From the NCBI GenBank assembly GCA_020433455.1, contig JAGRCP010000019.1, forward strand, positions 31,545 through 95,544: a DNA stretch of 64,000 nucleotides, read 5' to 3'. This DNA comes from Caldilineaceae bacterium (GTDB taxonomy: Bacteria; Chloroflexota; Anaerolineae; Caldilineales; Caldilineaceae). Below, one piece after another: positions 16,322 through 24,856 of the stretch (within the stretch, counting starts at the first letter, position 1; the number at the start of each line of letters is the position of its first letter). The notes beneath the pieces are model-generated. The model saw only the letters and a program-made list of their open reading frames with translations. It did not search any database and had not been told where the DNA came from. The translations under genes and the position numbers were made by a program.

Positions 16322-18010
16322 ATGAGAATGCTTGTGCGCTCTCTGTCGATCACGTTCGGCGCGCTCTTGTTGCTTAGCGCCTGCACCCAGGAGGCCCAGC
16401 CTCCCTTGCCCACGCCCATTGCCACGTTTGAACCCTTGTCCTCGTCTTCATCGCCTGGAGCCGACGGGGCGAGCCTGCCGGCGGAAGCGAACCTCGCCCC
16501 GATTTGCGACGGCTCGCCGGACGCGGAGATTACGTGCTCCGCAGACGGCGACGTGCTGCGCGTGGAAACGAGCATCAACGCGGGCGTCTTTAGCCGTTGG
16601 TCTTTACCGCTGTCCGGCATCACGGGACCGTTGACGGGCAATGAAACCCTGCAACTGCATATGCGCAGCGAAGGCGATGTACGCCCCAATCTCTACCTGG
16701 CCGACGGCTCGGGCCGTCGGATTTCCGTTGCATTGGGCGAATACGGCCTGAACCAGGAGTGGCGTACCGTCAGCGTTCCCCTGCGCGAGGTGCGCAATCA
16801 GGCGGACGAGGCGCCGGATTGGGCGGATTTGCAGGCTCTGGAGATCGTCTTCGAGTGGTCGGATATGGCCGGCGCGGTGGAGATCGACAAGGTGGATTTT
16901 GCGCCCGTTTGGACGGAAGAGGTCGGCGTGCAGGACGCAGCGCAAGCGCTGGCTGCCGGGCTGGGCGTGCCGTCGGGTTTTACCGCCACAGCCATGGCGG
17001 ACCGGCTCTTTGCGGCCACTCAGATCGTCTTTACGCCGGAGGGCGATCTGCTGGTCAGCCTGCAGAACGGACGCGTGTGGCGTTATCACGACGCGGACGG
17101 CGATGGCGTCTATGATGCACGCAGCCTTTATGACAGCGGCTATATAGAGGTGGTCGGGCTGCTTTTTGACCCGGCGGATGGCGCAGTCTGGTTGGGCGGA
17201 CGCGGCCAACTCATCCGCACGCTGGATACGGACGGCGACGGTGCGGCCGATACGCGGGAAGTGCGCCTGGATGGGCTTCCCTGGGGACGGCATCAGAACA
17301 ACGGCTTGGCCTGGAATCCGGACCCGGATCCCTTTACCGGCGAGGCGGGCGCAAGTTGGCTCTATTTTGGCTTGGGCTCAACCGAAGATTTGCTGGTGGG
17401 CGGCGAGTGGAATGCCACCGTGCTGCGTTTTCCCCGGGACGGCGCAGGCGTCGAAGATCTGGAGATTGTCAGTCGCGGCAATCGCAATGCCTATATGGTC
17501 GCCTGGGGCCGTGTTCCGACAGACCTGAGTGAGCCTGAGGGTGAAGCCGCCTGGCAGCTCTTTGCCGGCGAGAACGGGCCCGACTTCAACGATGCGCCCG
17601 ATGAGGTAAACCACATTCGCCTCCGGCACGATTACGGTTTTCCCGATCAGTTTGGCCCCGTGGAGCCGCCGGAAGCAGACGGCGCTCCTTTCAGCGGCCC
17701 CATCTATCCGGTGACGCCCCACGCCAGCGCCAGCGGGTTGGCGTATATCAGCAACCCGGCATGGCCTGCTGAGTACCGCACGCTTTACGTGTCGCTTTTC
17801 GGCCAGGTTTTCAGCGAAGGCGTTGTGGGGCATACTGTCGAGCGTATTGCGCTGGAAGAGGTTGAAACCGCAGCCGGCCCCACCTACCGCGGCACGCCCT
17901 CTGACTTTATCACCGGGCTGGATCGCCCCCTGCCCATGGCCGTGGGCCCCGAGGGTAACTTATGGATCGGGGATTACGCAACGGGCGTGATTTATCGGAT
18001 TAGCCGCTAG
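16322..18010 (+). CDS. Lipoprotein: carbohydrate-binding-like domain plus sugar-dehydrogenase-like propeller
   Basis: A 562-residue secreted protein with lipobox LLSAC (Cys-21) and a P/S-rich tether. Residues about 60-205 form a jelly-roll-like module (NETLQLHMRSEGDVRPNLYLADGSG, then WRTVSVPL and VEIDKVDFAPVW), resembling CBM11/galactose-binding domains. Residues about 215-562 resemble the soluble glucose/sorbosone dehydrogenase beta-propeller: ATQIVFTPEGDLLVSLQNG, acidic DTDGDGAADTRE, DEVNHIRLRHDYGFPDQFG and a final GNLWIGDYATGVIYRI. The PQQ-site residues cannot be confirmed by eye. It probably forms part of the second opp operon, suggesting a role with the transported solute, which is inference. 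Confidence 0.7.
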   Translation: MRMLVRSLSITFGALLLLSACTQEAQPPLPTPIATFEPLSSSSSPGADGASLPAEANLAPICDGSPDAEITCSADGDVLRVETSINAGVFSRWSLPLSGITGPLTGNETLQLHMRSEGDVRPNLYLADGSGRRISVALGEYGLNQEWRTVSVPLREVRNQADEAPDWADLQALEIVFEWSDMAGAVEIDKVDFAPVWTEEVGVQDAAQALAAGLGVPSGFTATAMADRLFAATQIVFTPEGDLLVSLQNGRVWRYHDADGDGVYDARSLYDSGYIEVVGLLFDPADGAVWLGGRGQLIRTLDTDGDGAADTREVRLDGLPWGRHQNNGLAWNPDPDPFTGEAGASWLYFGLGSTEDLLVGGEWNATVLRFPRDGAGVEDLEIVSRGNRNAYMVAWGRVPTDLSEPEGEAAWQLFAGENGPDFNDAPDEVNHIRLRHDYGFPDQFGPVEPPEADGAPFSGPIYPVTPHASASGLAYISNPAWPAEYRTLYVSLFGQVFSEGVVGHTVERIALEEVETAAGPTYRGTPSDFITGLDRPLPMAVGPEGNLWIGDYATGVIYRISR

Positions 18011-18045
18011 AGAACCGGAATTGCCTCAGATCTTTCTTTTTGCCA

Positions 18046-18756
18046 TCACTGCACCGTTACGTACGCACGTAACTGGTCCACCGTCTTCTCGCCGATGCCG
18101 GGGACCCGCGTCAGGTCATCGACGGTTGCGTAAGGGCGATTGGCCATGATGGCCGCGGCCTTGCTGGGGCCGATGCCCGGCAGGGTTTCCAACTCACCCG
18201 CCGTGGCAAGGTTCAGATCGATCAGCCCCGCACCCAGGTCCACGCTGCCGCCACGCGCCGGAGCAGCCTCCTGACTGCCGGAAACGCCCGGCGGCGGCGC
18301 AGTGGGAACCAGATGGGCCAGCGCGGAGTCCCCTTCGCCCCGGGCGGGCACGTGGATCTGCGCCCCGTCCCACAGCAGCTCGGCCTGATTGATGAGGGGC
18401 GCGTCGGCTTCATTCGTGAGGCCGCCGGCCATGCTCAACGCTGCGCCCACCCGGGCCGGCGCTTCGATTTCGTACAGGCCCGGCCGGACCACCGCCCCGC
18501 TTACGAAGACGGTGATGGGCGCGGGTGTGGCTGTGGGCAGGTCCGTAGCCGTCGGTCCGGGCGTAGGCGGCGGCTGCAAAACAATGGGCGCCGGTTCCGG
18601 TCGGTGCACCAGCAGCAGCGTTCCGCCCACGAGGATAAGCGCGGTGAGCAGGCCGATCGCAAAGGAAAGAAAATGAAAGGCGGGAGGCGTCTTGGGCTCG
18701 GGTGCAGGGTCGAGCACAATGACGCCTGCGTCGGTAGCGTTCGTCGGGGGATTCAT
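18046..18756 (-). CDS. comEA: ComEA-type helix-hairpin-helix competence protein
   Basis: ComEA binds incoming DNA at the membrane during uptake. The start at 18756 is chosen because GAGG lies six bases ahead; a start at 18795 would add 13 poorly supported residues. Residues about 30-52 are one membrane helix (FLSFAIGLLTALILVGGTLLLV). A P/T-rich stretch, an SLBB domain (VFVSGAVVRPGLYEI near 83, typical of ComEA) and a C-terminal helix-hairpin-helix pair (DLNLATAGELETLPGIGPSKA and VDDLTRVPGIGEKTVDQL) follow. No comEC is adjacent. The 236-residue length fits the family. Confidence 0.93.
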   Translation of the reverse strand: MNPPTNATDAGVIVLDPAPEPKTPPAFHFLSFAIGLLTALILVGGTLLLVHRPEPAPIVLQPPPTPGPTATDLPTATPAPITVFVSGAVVRPGLYEIEAPARVGAALSMAGGLTNEADAPLINQAELLWDGAQIHVPARGEGDSALAHLVPTAPPPGVSGSQEAAPARGGSVDLGAGLIDLNLATAGELETLPGIGPSKAAAIMANRPYATVDDLTRVPGIGEKTVDQLRAYVTVQ

Positions 18757-18905
18757 CGCAACCTCGCAGTGGAGCAGGTCACGCCGAAGGCGCATGCCGC
18801 GGCGTGAATTCAGATGTAGGTCTTGCTTATGGCCCGGATTTTACCTCAGGTTACATACGAACCGCAACCCGAATTTTAGTCGTTCATGATTTGGGGTTTT
18901 TCCGG

Positions 18906-19041
18906 CTCTCTGAAGTTTCGTGGGGTCAAACCGCCGAATGAATTCGGCGGCTGCTACGAGAAACGTGCTCAAGCGCGTTGGTCTCCGCTGGACGAACCGG
19001 CTTTGAGCCGGTTTCCCGTAGCAGGCTGCGGTTTCAACCGC
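18906..19041. repeat. Composite palindromic element (REP/MITE-like)
   Basis: Several hairpins are stacked in 136 bases: CCGCCGAAT/ATTCGGCGG at 18931-18950; outer arms CTGCTACGAGAAAC (18951-18964) and GTTTCCCGTAGCAG (19011-19024) with one mismatch, enclosing AACCGGCT/AGCCGGTT (18995-19013); and GCGGTT/AACCGC at 19028-19041. The leading part (GGGGTCAAACCGCCGAAT) recurs at 41065-41103. It fills the gap between comEA and the EamA gene, which holds no ORF. Confidence 0.7.
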
Positions 19042-19093
19042 TGCCGTCTGTCCCCGCCCGCTTGCCCCACAATCCGTCAGAGAACCGTTTTTC

Positions 19094-19990
19094 CTACGCC
19101 GCCCGGCTGCGATGGACAATATAGACGCCGATCAGCAAGATCGCGCCGCCCAGGACGTGCCACGGCGTGGGAATTTCACCCAGCAGGGGAATGGCCAGCA
19201 GCATGGTGAGCGCGGGCTGCCCCAACAGCGTGGGCGAAACGAGGGATGCGGGCAGCGCGCCCAGGGCATAACTCACCAACAATTGCCCCAACACCTGGGA
19301 GATCAGCCCCATGGCCAGAAAGGCCAGCCACGTCTGCAGGGAGTAGTCCGTCAGCGATTCGCCCTGTAGCCGTGCCACAATGAAGAGCATAACCATCGCG
19401 CCCACGCACGCCAGCCAGAAGGCGGGCAAAGCGGGCAAGGCGCGCCGGCTCCGCTGCATGATGAGCAGATACCCCGCGTAGAATATCCCGGCAATCAAGC
19501 CCAGGAGCGTACCTAGCCCCACGCTATTCCGTATGTCCGCGCCCAGAATTAACGCCGCGCCGCCCAGCGCGATGGCCAGGCCCGTCCAAAAGAGAACGCC
19601 CAGCTTTTCCTTGAAGATCAGCATTGCGCCCAATCCCACCCAAACGGGCGCGGTGTTGGCCATGAGCGTAGGATTGGCCGCGCCGCTGATGAGGATGCCC
19701 GTATTCCAAAAGATGAGGTCGCTGCCGAAAAATATTCCCGCGGCCAGGGCAATGAGGACCTCTCTCCGGGGCGGGTAGCCGGCTTTGCCCAGGTAGCGGA
19801 TAAAGGGAACCGCCAGCGCAATCACGGCAATGAGCATGCGATAGAAGCCGGTTACTGCGCCGGGCGCATCGGCCCAACGCACGAAGATAGCCGAAAAGCC
19901 GATGCTGAGAATGCCCAGCGTCAGGGCCCAGTAAGCGCGCGCCGGCGCGGATTGAACAGCGGTCCGCTCATCTTTTACAATGGTTGTCAT
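19094..19990 (-). CDS. EamA/DMT-family transporter
   Basis: A ten-helix inner-membrane carrier of the drug/metabolite superfamily, 298 residues from the ATG at 19990 (a TTG at 20005 is possible but lacks a site). Both EamA repeats are visible: the first from ALTLGILSIGFSAIFVRWADAPG, the second from IAGIFYAGYLLIMQRSR near residue 165. PTLMANTAPVWVGLGAML near 105 and LGQPALTMLLAIPLLGEIPTPWHVLGGAILLIGVYIV at the C-terminus are typical. The substrate is unknown; relatives export amino acids or metabolites. A terminator separates it from the GNAT gene upstream. Confidence 0.9.
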   Translation of the reverse strand: MTTIVKDERTAVQSAPARAYWALTLGILSIGFSAIFVRWADAPGAVTGFYRMLIAVIALAVPFIRYLGKAGYPPRREVLIALAAGIFFGSDLIFWNTGILISGAANPTLMANTAPVWVGLGAMLIFKEKLGVLFWTGLAIALGGAALILGADIRNSVGLGTLLGLIAGIFYAGYLLIMQRSRRALPALPAFWLACVGAMVMLFIVARLQGESLTDYSLQTWLAFLAMGLISQVLGQLLVSYALGALPASLVSPTLLGQPALTMLLAIPLLGEIPTPWHVLGGAILLIGVYIVHRSRAA

Positions 19991-20012
19991 AGTCGGAATT
20001 CTCAAAAAATTG

Positions 20013-20039
20013 CGGGGAAGCCGATTACCGGCTTCCCCG
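20013..20039 (-). terminator. Intrinsic terminator after the GNAT gene
   Basis: An 11-bp perfect stem (20013-20023 with 20029-20039) with a 5-base loop. Read on the minus strand it is followed by CAATTTTTTG. It lies downstream of the acetyltransferase gene. Confidence 0.75.
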
Positions 20040-20146
20040 TTTCGTTTTGCATCAGCCTACTCAATGTGCGCGCTTTTGGCAATAACGCGCTTTGCTCAAC
20101 CAAGATACTCAACCCGGTGTTGCGAGCGAAGCCAAACAGATGTTCC

Positions 20147-20947
20147 CTATTTCATCTCCGCCCACTGCAAGCCGACCTGTCGCTCTGTGGGCGTAAAGCC
20201 CACGGACTCGTAAATCTGCGCGGCGTGATAGTCGGGATCCGCGGCCATGACCAGCACGTCCGCCCCCATCTCACCCAGGCCGTGGCGTGCAGCCTCATAA
20301 ACCAGCCGCCCGCAGATGCCGCGTCGGCGATAAGCGGGATGGGTCCCCACACTCTGGAAGCGCCCCACGCCGTCTTCCACAAAAAGGCCCAGGCTTGCGG
20401 TCAACGTGTCGTCCAGAAATGCGCCAAAGCGCTGCCCCAGCCCGGCATCGATCATGGCTCGCTTGTCATGCTGGAGGCGGGTCGCGAATATCCGATACCC
20501 TTCGGGTTCGTGATCATCCTGAAAAGAAGCGATGGTGAGGGCCAGATTCGCCTCCCACTCTGCTTCACTGCGCAGCGCGCGCACCACAACTTCATCATTG
20601 CAGCGGGCCGGCTTTTCCACTTCACGCGCCGTTAAAATGACGGTATGCTCTACCTCGAATCCCGCATCCATGAAGGGTTGAACTACGCCCGGATCGCCGC
20701 TTGGATCGTCAATGCCGAAGACCATGTGCCCAACCGGCGGAGTGGGACCGATCTCCTCGACAAACCGCGCGCGCCAACGGCTATAGTCGTCCGGACCGGG
20801 CGGCCGCCTGAAGAGAAGATAATTGCCCCAATAGTAGGTAGGATTCGACGGCGTCCGGATGACCAGATAATCGCCCTTGTCGGTTACGCTGCCGCTAAAA
20901 CGGCTAAAAATCAGGTCAGTGCGATAGCCGAGTGATTGAATGTGCAT
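20147..20947 (-). CDS. GNAT-family N-acetyltransferase
   Basis: A 266-residue cytoplasmic protein with the acetyl-CoA-binding fold in its C-terminal half: SLGLFVEDGVGRFQSVGTHPAYRRRGICGRLVY (motif A, RRRGICG loop) near residues 180-212 and the closing DPDYHAAQIYESVGFTPTERQ near 240. The N-terminal half (YYWGNYLLFRRPPGPDDYSRW) is of the type seen in two-domain GNAT proteins. The acceptor is unknown. The start at 20947 is preferred over a TTG at 20962 because AGGA sits seven bases ahead. It reads toward the EamA gene but is separated from it by a terminator. Confidence 0.85.
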   Translation of the reverse strand: MHIQSLGYRTDLIFSRFSGSVTDKGDYLVIRTPSNPTYYWGNYLLFRRPPGPDDYSRWRARFVEEIGPTPPVGHMVFGIDDPSGDPGVVQPFMDAGFEVEHTVILTAREVEKPARCNDEVVVRALRSEAEWEANLALTIASFQDDHEPEGYRIFATRLQHDKRAMIDAGLGQRFGAFLDDTLTASLGLFVEDGVGRFQSVGTHPAYRRRGICGRLVYEAARHGLGEMGADVLVMAADPDYHAAQIYESVGFTPTERQVGLQWAEMK

Positions 20948-20980
20948 GAGATGTTCCTGCAACTGCTCAGATAATCGTTT

Positions 20981-22666
20981 TTACAAAATAACCGGCTCTT
21001 CGTATTCACCCCAGACGTCACGGAAGACGTCCATCATTTCCTGGAGGGTGGCGTACTCGCCCACCGCATCCAGAAGGAAGGGCATGAGGTTCGCGTCCTC
21101 CCGGCGTGCAGCCTGCTTTAATTCAGCCAGGCGGCTCTGGACGGCGCGGCTGTCCCGCGTGCGGCGCACCTCGGCCAGGCGCGTCAATTGGCGCTGATAG
21201 CCTTCCACGTCCATTTCCAGGATGGGCACGCGCGACTGCTCGCCGCTCACGTAATCGTTGACGCCCACGATGATCCGGCGGCCGGCTTCCACCTCGCGCT
21301 GAAAGCGCACGGCCGCTTCGGTAATCTCCCGCTGGAAAAAACCTTCCTCCAGCGCGGGCAACATGCCGCCGCGTTCTTCGATCTGGTCGAAGTAGGCGCG
21401 CGCCTGGCGCTCCATCTCATCGGTCAGCGCCTCCACAAAATAGGAGCCACCCAGAGGGTCCACCGTGTTGGTCACGCCGCTTTCGTGGGCGATGATCTGC
21501 TGGGTGCGCAGGGCCACGGTCACGGCCTCTTCGCTGGGCAGGGCCATAGCCTCATCCAGGGAATTGGTGTGCAGGGACTGGGTGCCGCCCAGCACCGCGG
21601 CCAGCGCCTGGAGCGCGACCCGGGCCACGTTGTTGAGGGGCTGTTGCGCGGTCAGGCTCACGCCCGCGGTCTGGGTGTGAAAACGCATGAGCCATGAACG
21701 GGGATTCTGCGCGCCGAAGGTCTCGCGCATTTCCGTGGCCCAAATTCGCCGGGCCGCGCGGTATTTGGCGATCTCCTCAAAAAAGTCGTTGTGCGCGTTA
21801 AAGAAGAATGAAATGCGGGGCGCAAAGTCATCAATCGCCAATCCGCGCGCCAGCGCCCAACGCACGTACTCCAATCCGTCGGCCAAGGTAAACGCCAACT
21901 CCTGGGCCGCGGTCGAACCGGCCTCGCGGATATGATAGCCGGAAACGGAGACCGGATTCCAGCGCGGCATCTCCTGCGCGCTGAATTCGATGGTGTCGGT
22001 TACCAGGCGCATGGAGGGGCGGGGCGGAAAGATAAACTCTTTCTGCGCAATATACTCCTTGAGGATATCGTTTTGCAGCGTACCGCCCAGGCGCTTGCGG
22101 GCAATGCCCCGCTTCTCGGCCGCAGCAATGTACATGGCCCAGATGATTGCGGCCGGGCTGTTGATGGTCATGGAGGTCGTCACGTCGGCCAGCGGCAGGT
22201 CATCCAGCAGTACTTCCATATCCCGCAGGGTGGAGACGGCCACGCCGCATAGCCCGAACTCGCCTTCCGCCTCCGGTGCGTCGGTGTCATAGCCGTAAAG
22301 GGTAGGCATGTCGAAAGCGACGGAGAGGCCCGTCTGCCCCTGCGCCAGCAGATACTTGAAGCGGGCGTTGGTCTCTTCCGCGGTACCGAATCCCGCGAAC
22401 ATGCGCATGGTCCACAGGCGGGCGCGATGACCCGTCGCGTGGACGCCTCGGGTATAGGGGTATTCGCCGGGCAGGCCCAGGTCCCGTCCGTAGTCCAGAT
22501 CGGCATCATCCCGCGGCGTGTAGAGCCCCCGGATCGGCACGCCGGAGAGGGTGCTGAATTCGTCATAGCGCTCGGGCATGCGCTCTGCCGCGGCTCGGCG
22601 CGCCTCCTCCCAGCGCACTTGCGCGTCGGCCAACTCTTCCAGTGCGTTTGCAGCATACAGATTCAT
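20981..22666 (-). CDS. B12-dependent acyl-CoA mutase large subunit, isobutyryl-CoA-mutase type
   Basis: A 561-residue TIM-barrel subunit of the methylmalonyl-CoA mutase family, without the C-terminal B12-binding domain, so it needs a separate small subunit not seen nearby. Family marks are [60 protein letters not shown] and [13 protein letters not shown]. Residue 90 is Phe and residue 208 Gln, spaced 118 apart, where methylmalonyl-CoA mutase has Tyr-89 and Arg-207 and IcmA has Phe-80 and Gln-198. Carbon-skeleton rearrangement of a neutral acyl-CoA such as isobutyryl/butyryl-CoA is therefore more likely than of methylmalonyl-CoA. The ribosome site GGAGG is clear. Confidence 0.88.
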   Translation of the reverse strand: MNLYAANALEELADAQVRWEEARRAAAERMPERYDEFSTLSGVPIRGLYTPRDDADLDYGRDLGLPGEYPYTRGVHATGHRARLWTMRMFAGFGTAEETNARFKYLLAQGQTGLSVAFDMPTLYGYDTDAPEAEGEFGLCGVAVSTLRDMEVLLDDLPLADVTTSMTINSPAAIIWAMYIAAAEKRGIARKRLGGTLQNDILKEYIAQKEFIFPPRPSMRLVTDTIEFSAQEMPRWNPVSVSGYHIREAGSTAAQELAFTLADGLEYVRWALARGLAIDDFAPRISFFFNAHNDFFEEIAKYRAARRIWATEMRETFGAQNPRSWLMRFHTQTAGVSLTAQQPLNNVARVALQALAAVLGGTQSLHTNSLDEAMALPSEEAVTVALRTQQIIAHESGVTNTVDPLGGSYFVEALTDEMERQARAYFDQIEERGGMLPALEEGFFQREITEAAVRFQREVEAGRRIIVGVNDYVSGEQSRVPILEMDVEGYQRQLTRLAEVRRTRDSRAVQSRLAELKQAARREDANLMPFLLDAVGEYATLQEMMDVFRDVWGEYEEPVIL

Positions 22667-22757
22667 GGCAATCCTCCGCAGGAGCGTTCACAGTAGATGA
22701 CCCGATTGTAGCAGAGGAGAAGGCGCGTGCGAAACCGGCGTAAATGTTTTTGGGAGC

Positions 22758-23211
22758 GGCGGTTCTGTCTATCTTATGTCTGCGGTTGAAAAGCGACGGA
22801 AAGCGCTCACCTGGTTCTTCGGAACATTTGTCTCGCTGCTCGGCTTTCAACAAGGGGAGGTTCACGGTGTAGATACTGCCGCAGGTCAGGCTCCATTTCG
22901 GCATTGGCGGATTTATGCGTTTTATGAAGTTAGGGTAGTACGTAGAGGAACTGCGCAACGAAATCGCGCCGGAAAACTATTGGTACTTGATGGCATTGGG
23001 CGCTTCACCCGCGCGGCAGGGTCAAGGGATAGGCGGCGCACTCATGCAGCCGCTCCTCTTACAAGCGGGCCAGGAACAGACGCCTTGCTATCTTGAGACC
23101 TTCGCAGAACGCAACCTGGCATTCTATGTTCAACAGGGCTTTGAGGTGACCGACAAGTCCCGGGTGAAGGATGGTCCTGTCTTTTGGGGGATGGTTCGAC
23201 ATCCGAGTTAA
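22758..23211 (+). pseudogene. Broken GNAT acetyltransferase gene
   Basis: Two reading frames give parts of one GNAT protein. Frame of 22776: MSAVEKRRKALTWFFGTF and FQQGEVHGVDTAAGQA. Frame of 22987: LHFGIGGFMRFMKLG, a TAG stop at 22936, YVEELRNEIAPENYWYLMALG, then the acetyl-CoA loop RQGQGIGGALMQP and CYLETFAERNLAFYVQQGFEV. The usual middle strand (a WLPPG-like region) is missing, so there is an internal deletion with frameshift plus a stop codon. It cannot make a working enzyme. Confidence 0.75.
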
Positions 23212-23314
23212 TGGAAGACGTGGGCTGTCTGGAAAAGACAAAACTTTTGAATTTTTTGAGCAGTTGCGGGTTAGCAAAGCGTCAATGGAGCTAGGAATGG
23301 GGGGGGATTGAATT

Positions 23315-23368
23315 AGCCGGACGGAGAGGTGGCATTATTCGGGGGTCTTGCTCCTCTCCTGTCCGGCT
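23315..23368. repeat. Inverted repeat in noncoding stretch
   Basis: AGCCGGACGGAGAGG (23315-23329) pairs with CCTCTCCTGTCCGGCT (23353-23368), one bulge. The surrounding 23215-23660 stretch is AT-richer than its neighbours, and no ORF there resembles a known protein. It may be a terminator or part of a lost mobile element. Confidence 0.45.
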
Positions 23369-23662
23369 TCCTACCAGCGCATAGCAGGAGACGGATCTCG
23401 GGGGCGTAATCCGCATTGCCAGTGTGGCGCGCGCTTGGTAGCTCTTTAGGAATTTGGGCAAAGAACAAGGCTGTCACGACGGACAAAGTCCGCTCATTTA
23501 CCCAAAATTTTATACATGCAAGTCAAAAGGAAACGTAACGATACTTTTACGTGTGGAAACAAAATCAACGCATCGAGGCAGATATCAGGAGCAGCGGAGC
23601 ACAAGGTTACAATAACACTTTTGCTTCGATTTGTCAAGCAAAAATTTTCCTAACTTTCTCTC

Positions 23663-24158
23663 ACTACCGGACAGAAAATGTGTTCTGCGAGCAGCAGGGC
23701 ATTAAATGGACACTGAAGCTCTGCTGCAACCAAACAGGAAGTCGATGGGTAAGCGGAATCTGACGTCGATAGACAGGGATTCCTCGAGTAAATGGTTCAG
23801 AAAAGAGAGTCCGAGTTGGAAAAGACCCAGATCACATCGCTCAGTGCGGTGGATGACCCGACCCATATCCTTGCAATGTGCCTGAACGCCGAGATAAATC
23901 ATCCAAACGTAGGCGAGACAGGCTGCGATCAGAATGCGAAAAAGCCGGCCTGGATCAGAAATATGGCTCTTGTCAAGACCAAATCCACGGGACTTCTGGT
24001 CGGAAAAGAAGGTTTCAATCGATGAACGCCGCCGATACCAATAGTGAGCTTCATCGGCAAGTTCAAGACTTGTGACCAGCTGCCGATTTCGTCTTATTCC
24101 TTGGCATATCGCCTCTCAGAGCCTTCTTTTGCCTAGAACATTATTTCTGTCCGGTAGT
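23663..24158 (-). mobile_element. Internally deleted IS4-type insertion sequence with both terminal repeats
   Basis: Terminal inverted repeats are ACTACCGGACAGAAAATGTG at 23663-23682 and, on the other strand from 24158, ACTACCGGACAGAAATAATG. They bracket about 496 bases that hold only the C-terminal third of the transposase. No target-site duplication is obvious in the flanks. It is non-autonomous and could be mobilised only by a full copy elsewhere. Confidence 0.75.
23702..24085 (-). pseudogene. IS4-family (DDE) transposase, C-terminal remnant
   Basis: The minus strand reads LELADEAHYWYRRRSSIETFF, then SDQKSRGFGLDKSHISDP, RLFRILIAACLAYVWMIYLG and RTERCDLGLFQLGLSFL. The YxxRR...IExxFSDxKSRGF stretch is the part of IS4-type transposases that carries the last acidic catalytic residue (the E in SSIET). 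The DDE N-terminal portion with the first two acids is missing. No start codon or ribosome site precedes the fragment, so it is a relic within the element at 23663-24158. Confidence 0.78.
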
Positions 24159-24176
24159 AAAATTTGGCTGCCGCCC

Positions 24177-24500
24177 TTAACGGCAGGGAAATACGGCCGC
24201 CTCCGGCGGCTGCCCGTTCCGCGCTTCGTTGAGGCCCTCATTCCGGCGCCCGGTTGTGCGGGGCGACTGCTCATGCAGTTCGATGTAGAGCGGGCGACGC
24301 CCGGCAACCTGTGTCGTCAGGCGTATGGCCGTCCGTTTCAAATCGTCGTCCGCTACCCAACCCTGCAAAATCACGGCATCCCGCCGCGCAGTAACGCTGA
24401 TTTGGGCCATCGCACCGCCCAATAGCGGATGACAAGCCAGGGCGTCCCGCACGCGCCAGGCCATTTGGGGATCGCTGGTTTTATGATGAATGCGCACCAT
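24177..24500 (-). CDS. BON-domain protein
   Basis: A 107-residue protein. Residues about 10-75 form a BON-like domain: DPQMAWRVRDALACHPLLGG, then ISVTARRDAVILQGWVADDD and AIRLTTQVAGRRPLYIELHE. BON domains bind membranes or other envelope components, but no signal peptide is visible here, so location is uncertain. The last 30 residues (RTTGRRNEGLNEARNGQ) are unstructured. GAGGAG lies about ten bases before the ATG. It sits alone beside the IS4 relic. Confidence 0.65.
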   Translation of the reverse strand: MVRIHHKTSDPQMAWRVRDALACHPLLGGAMAQISVTARRDAVILQGWVADDDLKRTAIRLTTQVAGRRPLYIELHEQSPRTTGRRNEGLNEARNGQPPEAAVFPCR

Positions 24501-24856
24501 TCTTGTATTACTCCTCGGCGCTCTCTATTCTTCTACAATATCTAACCGACATTTCTCCTGTAAAAGTTACTGTACAGCCTCCGGGAGGTTTCTCTCCGGG
24601 AGCGGCGTATTTACCCCAAATCCTTCCGGAGGAACCTGTATGGTTACCAGTAAAGAACAGGAAGCGGCCTTCGTGTCGGGCCGCCCGGCAAATGTCAGCA
24701 GAACCCAGTCTACCAAATTCCTGTTTGCCTGCCGTAAGCGCGCCGTTTGCACTCTGTATGTGCAGATGGAGTATACTGCGAGGGGGCGGGCGGCAGGCAG
24801 CAAAATCTGACCCGTCGCCTGTTTGCTTGTAATCCGTTCTTTGCATCCGATCGGCC
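24501..24856. other. Noncoding stretch, 356 bases
   Basis: No ORF here has a recognisable domain. The overlapping frames give unrelated low-complexity peptides, cut by conserved-gene boundaries. A GC-rich repeated CTCCGGGAG stands near 24578-24603. A possible -10 box TATACT lies at 24772-24777 with a poorly spaced TTGCAC, which might serve the epimerase gene downstream. Nothing firmer can be said. Confidence 0.4.

Noticed and set aside
23551..23763. 70-aa plus-strand reading frame before the IS4 relic
   Set aside because: It crosses the terminal repeat of the element, has no ribosome site, and resembles nothing known.
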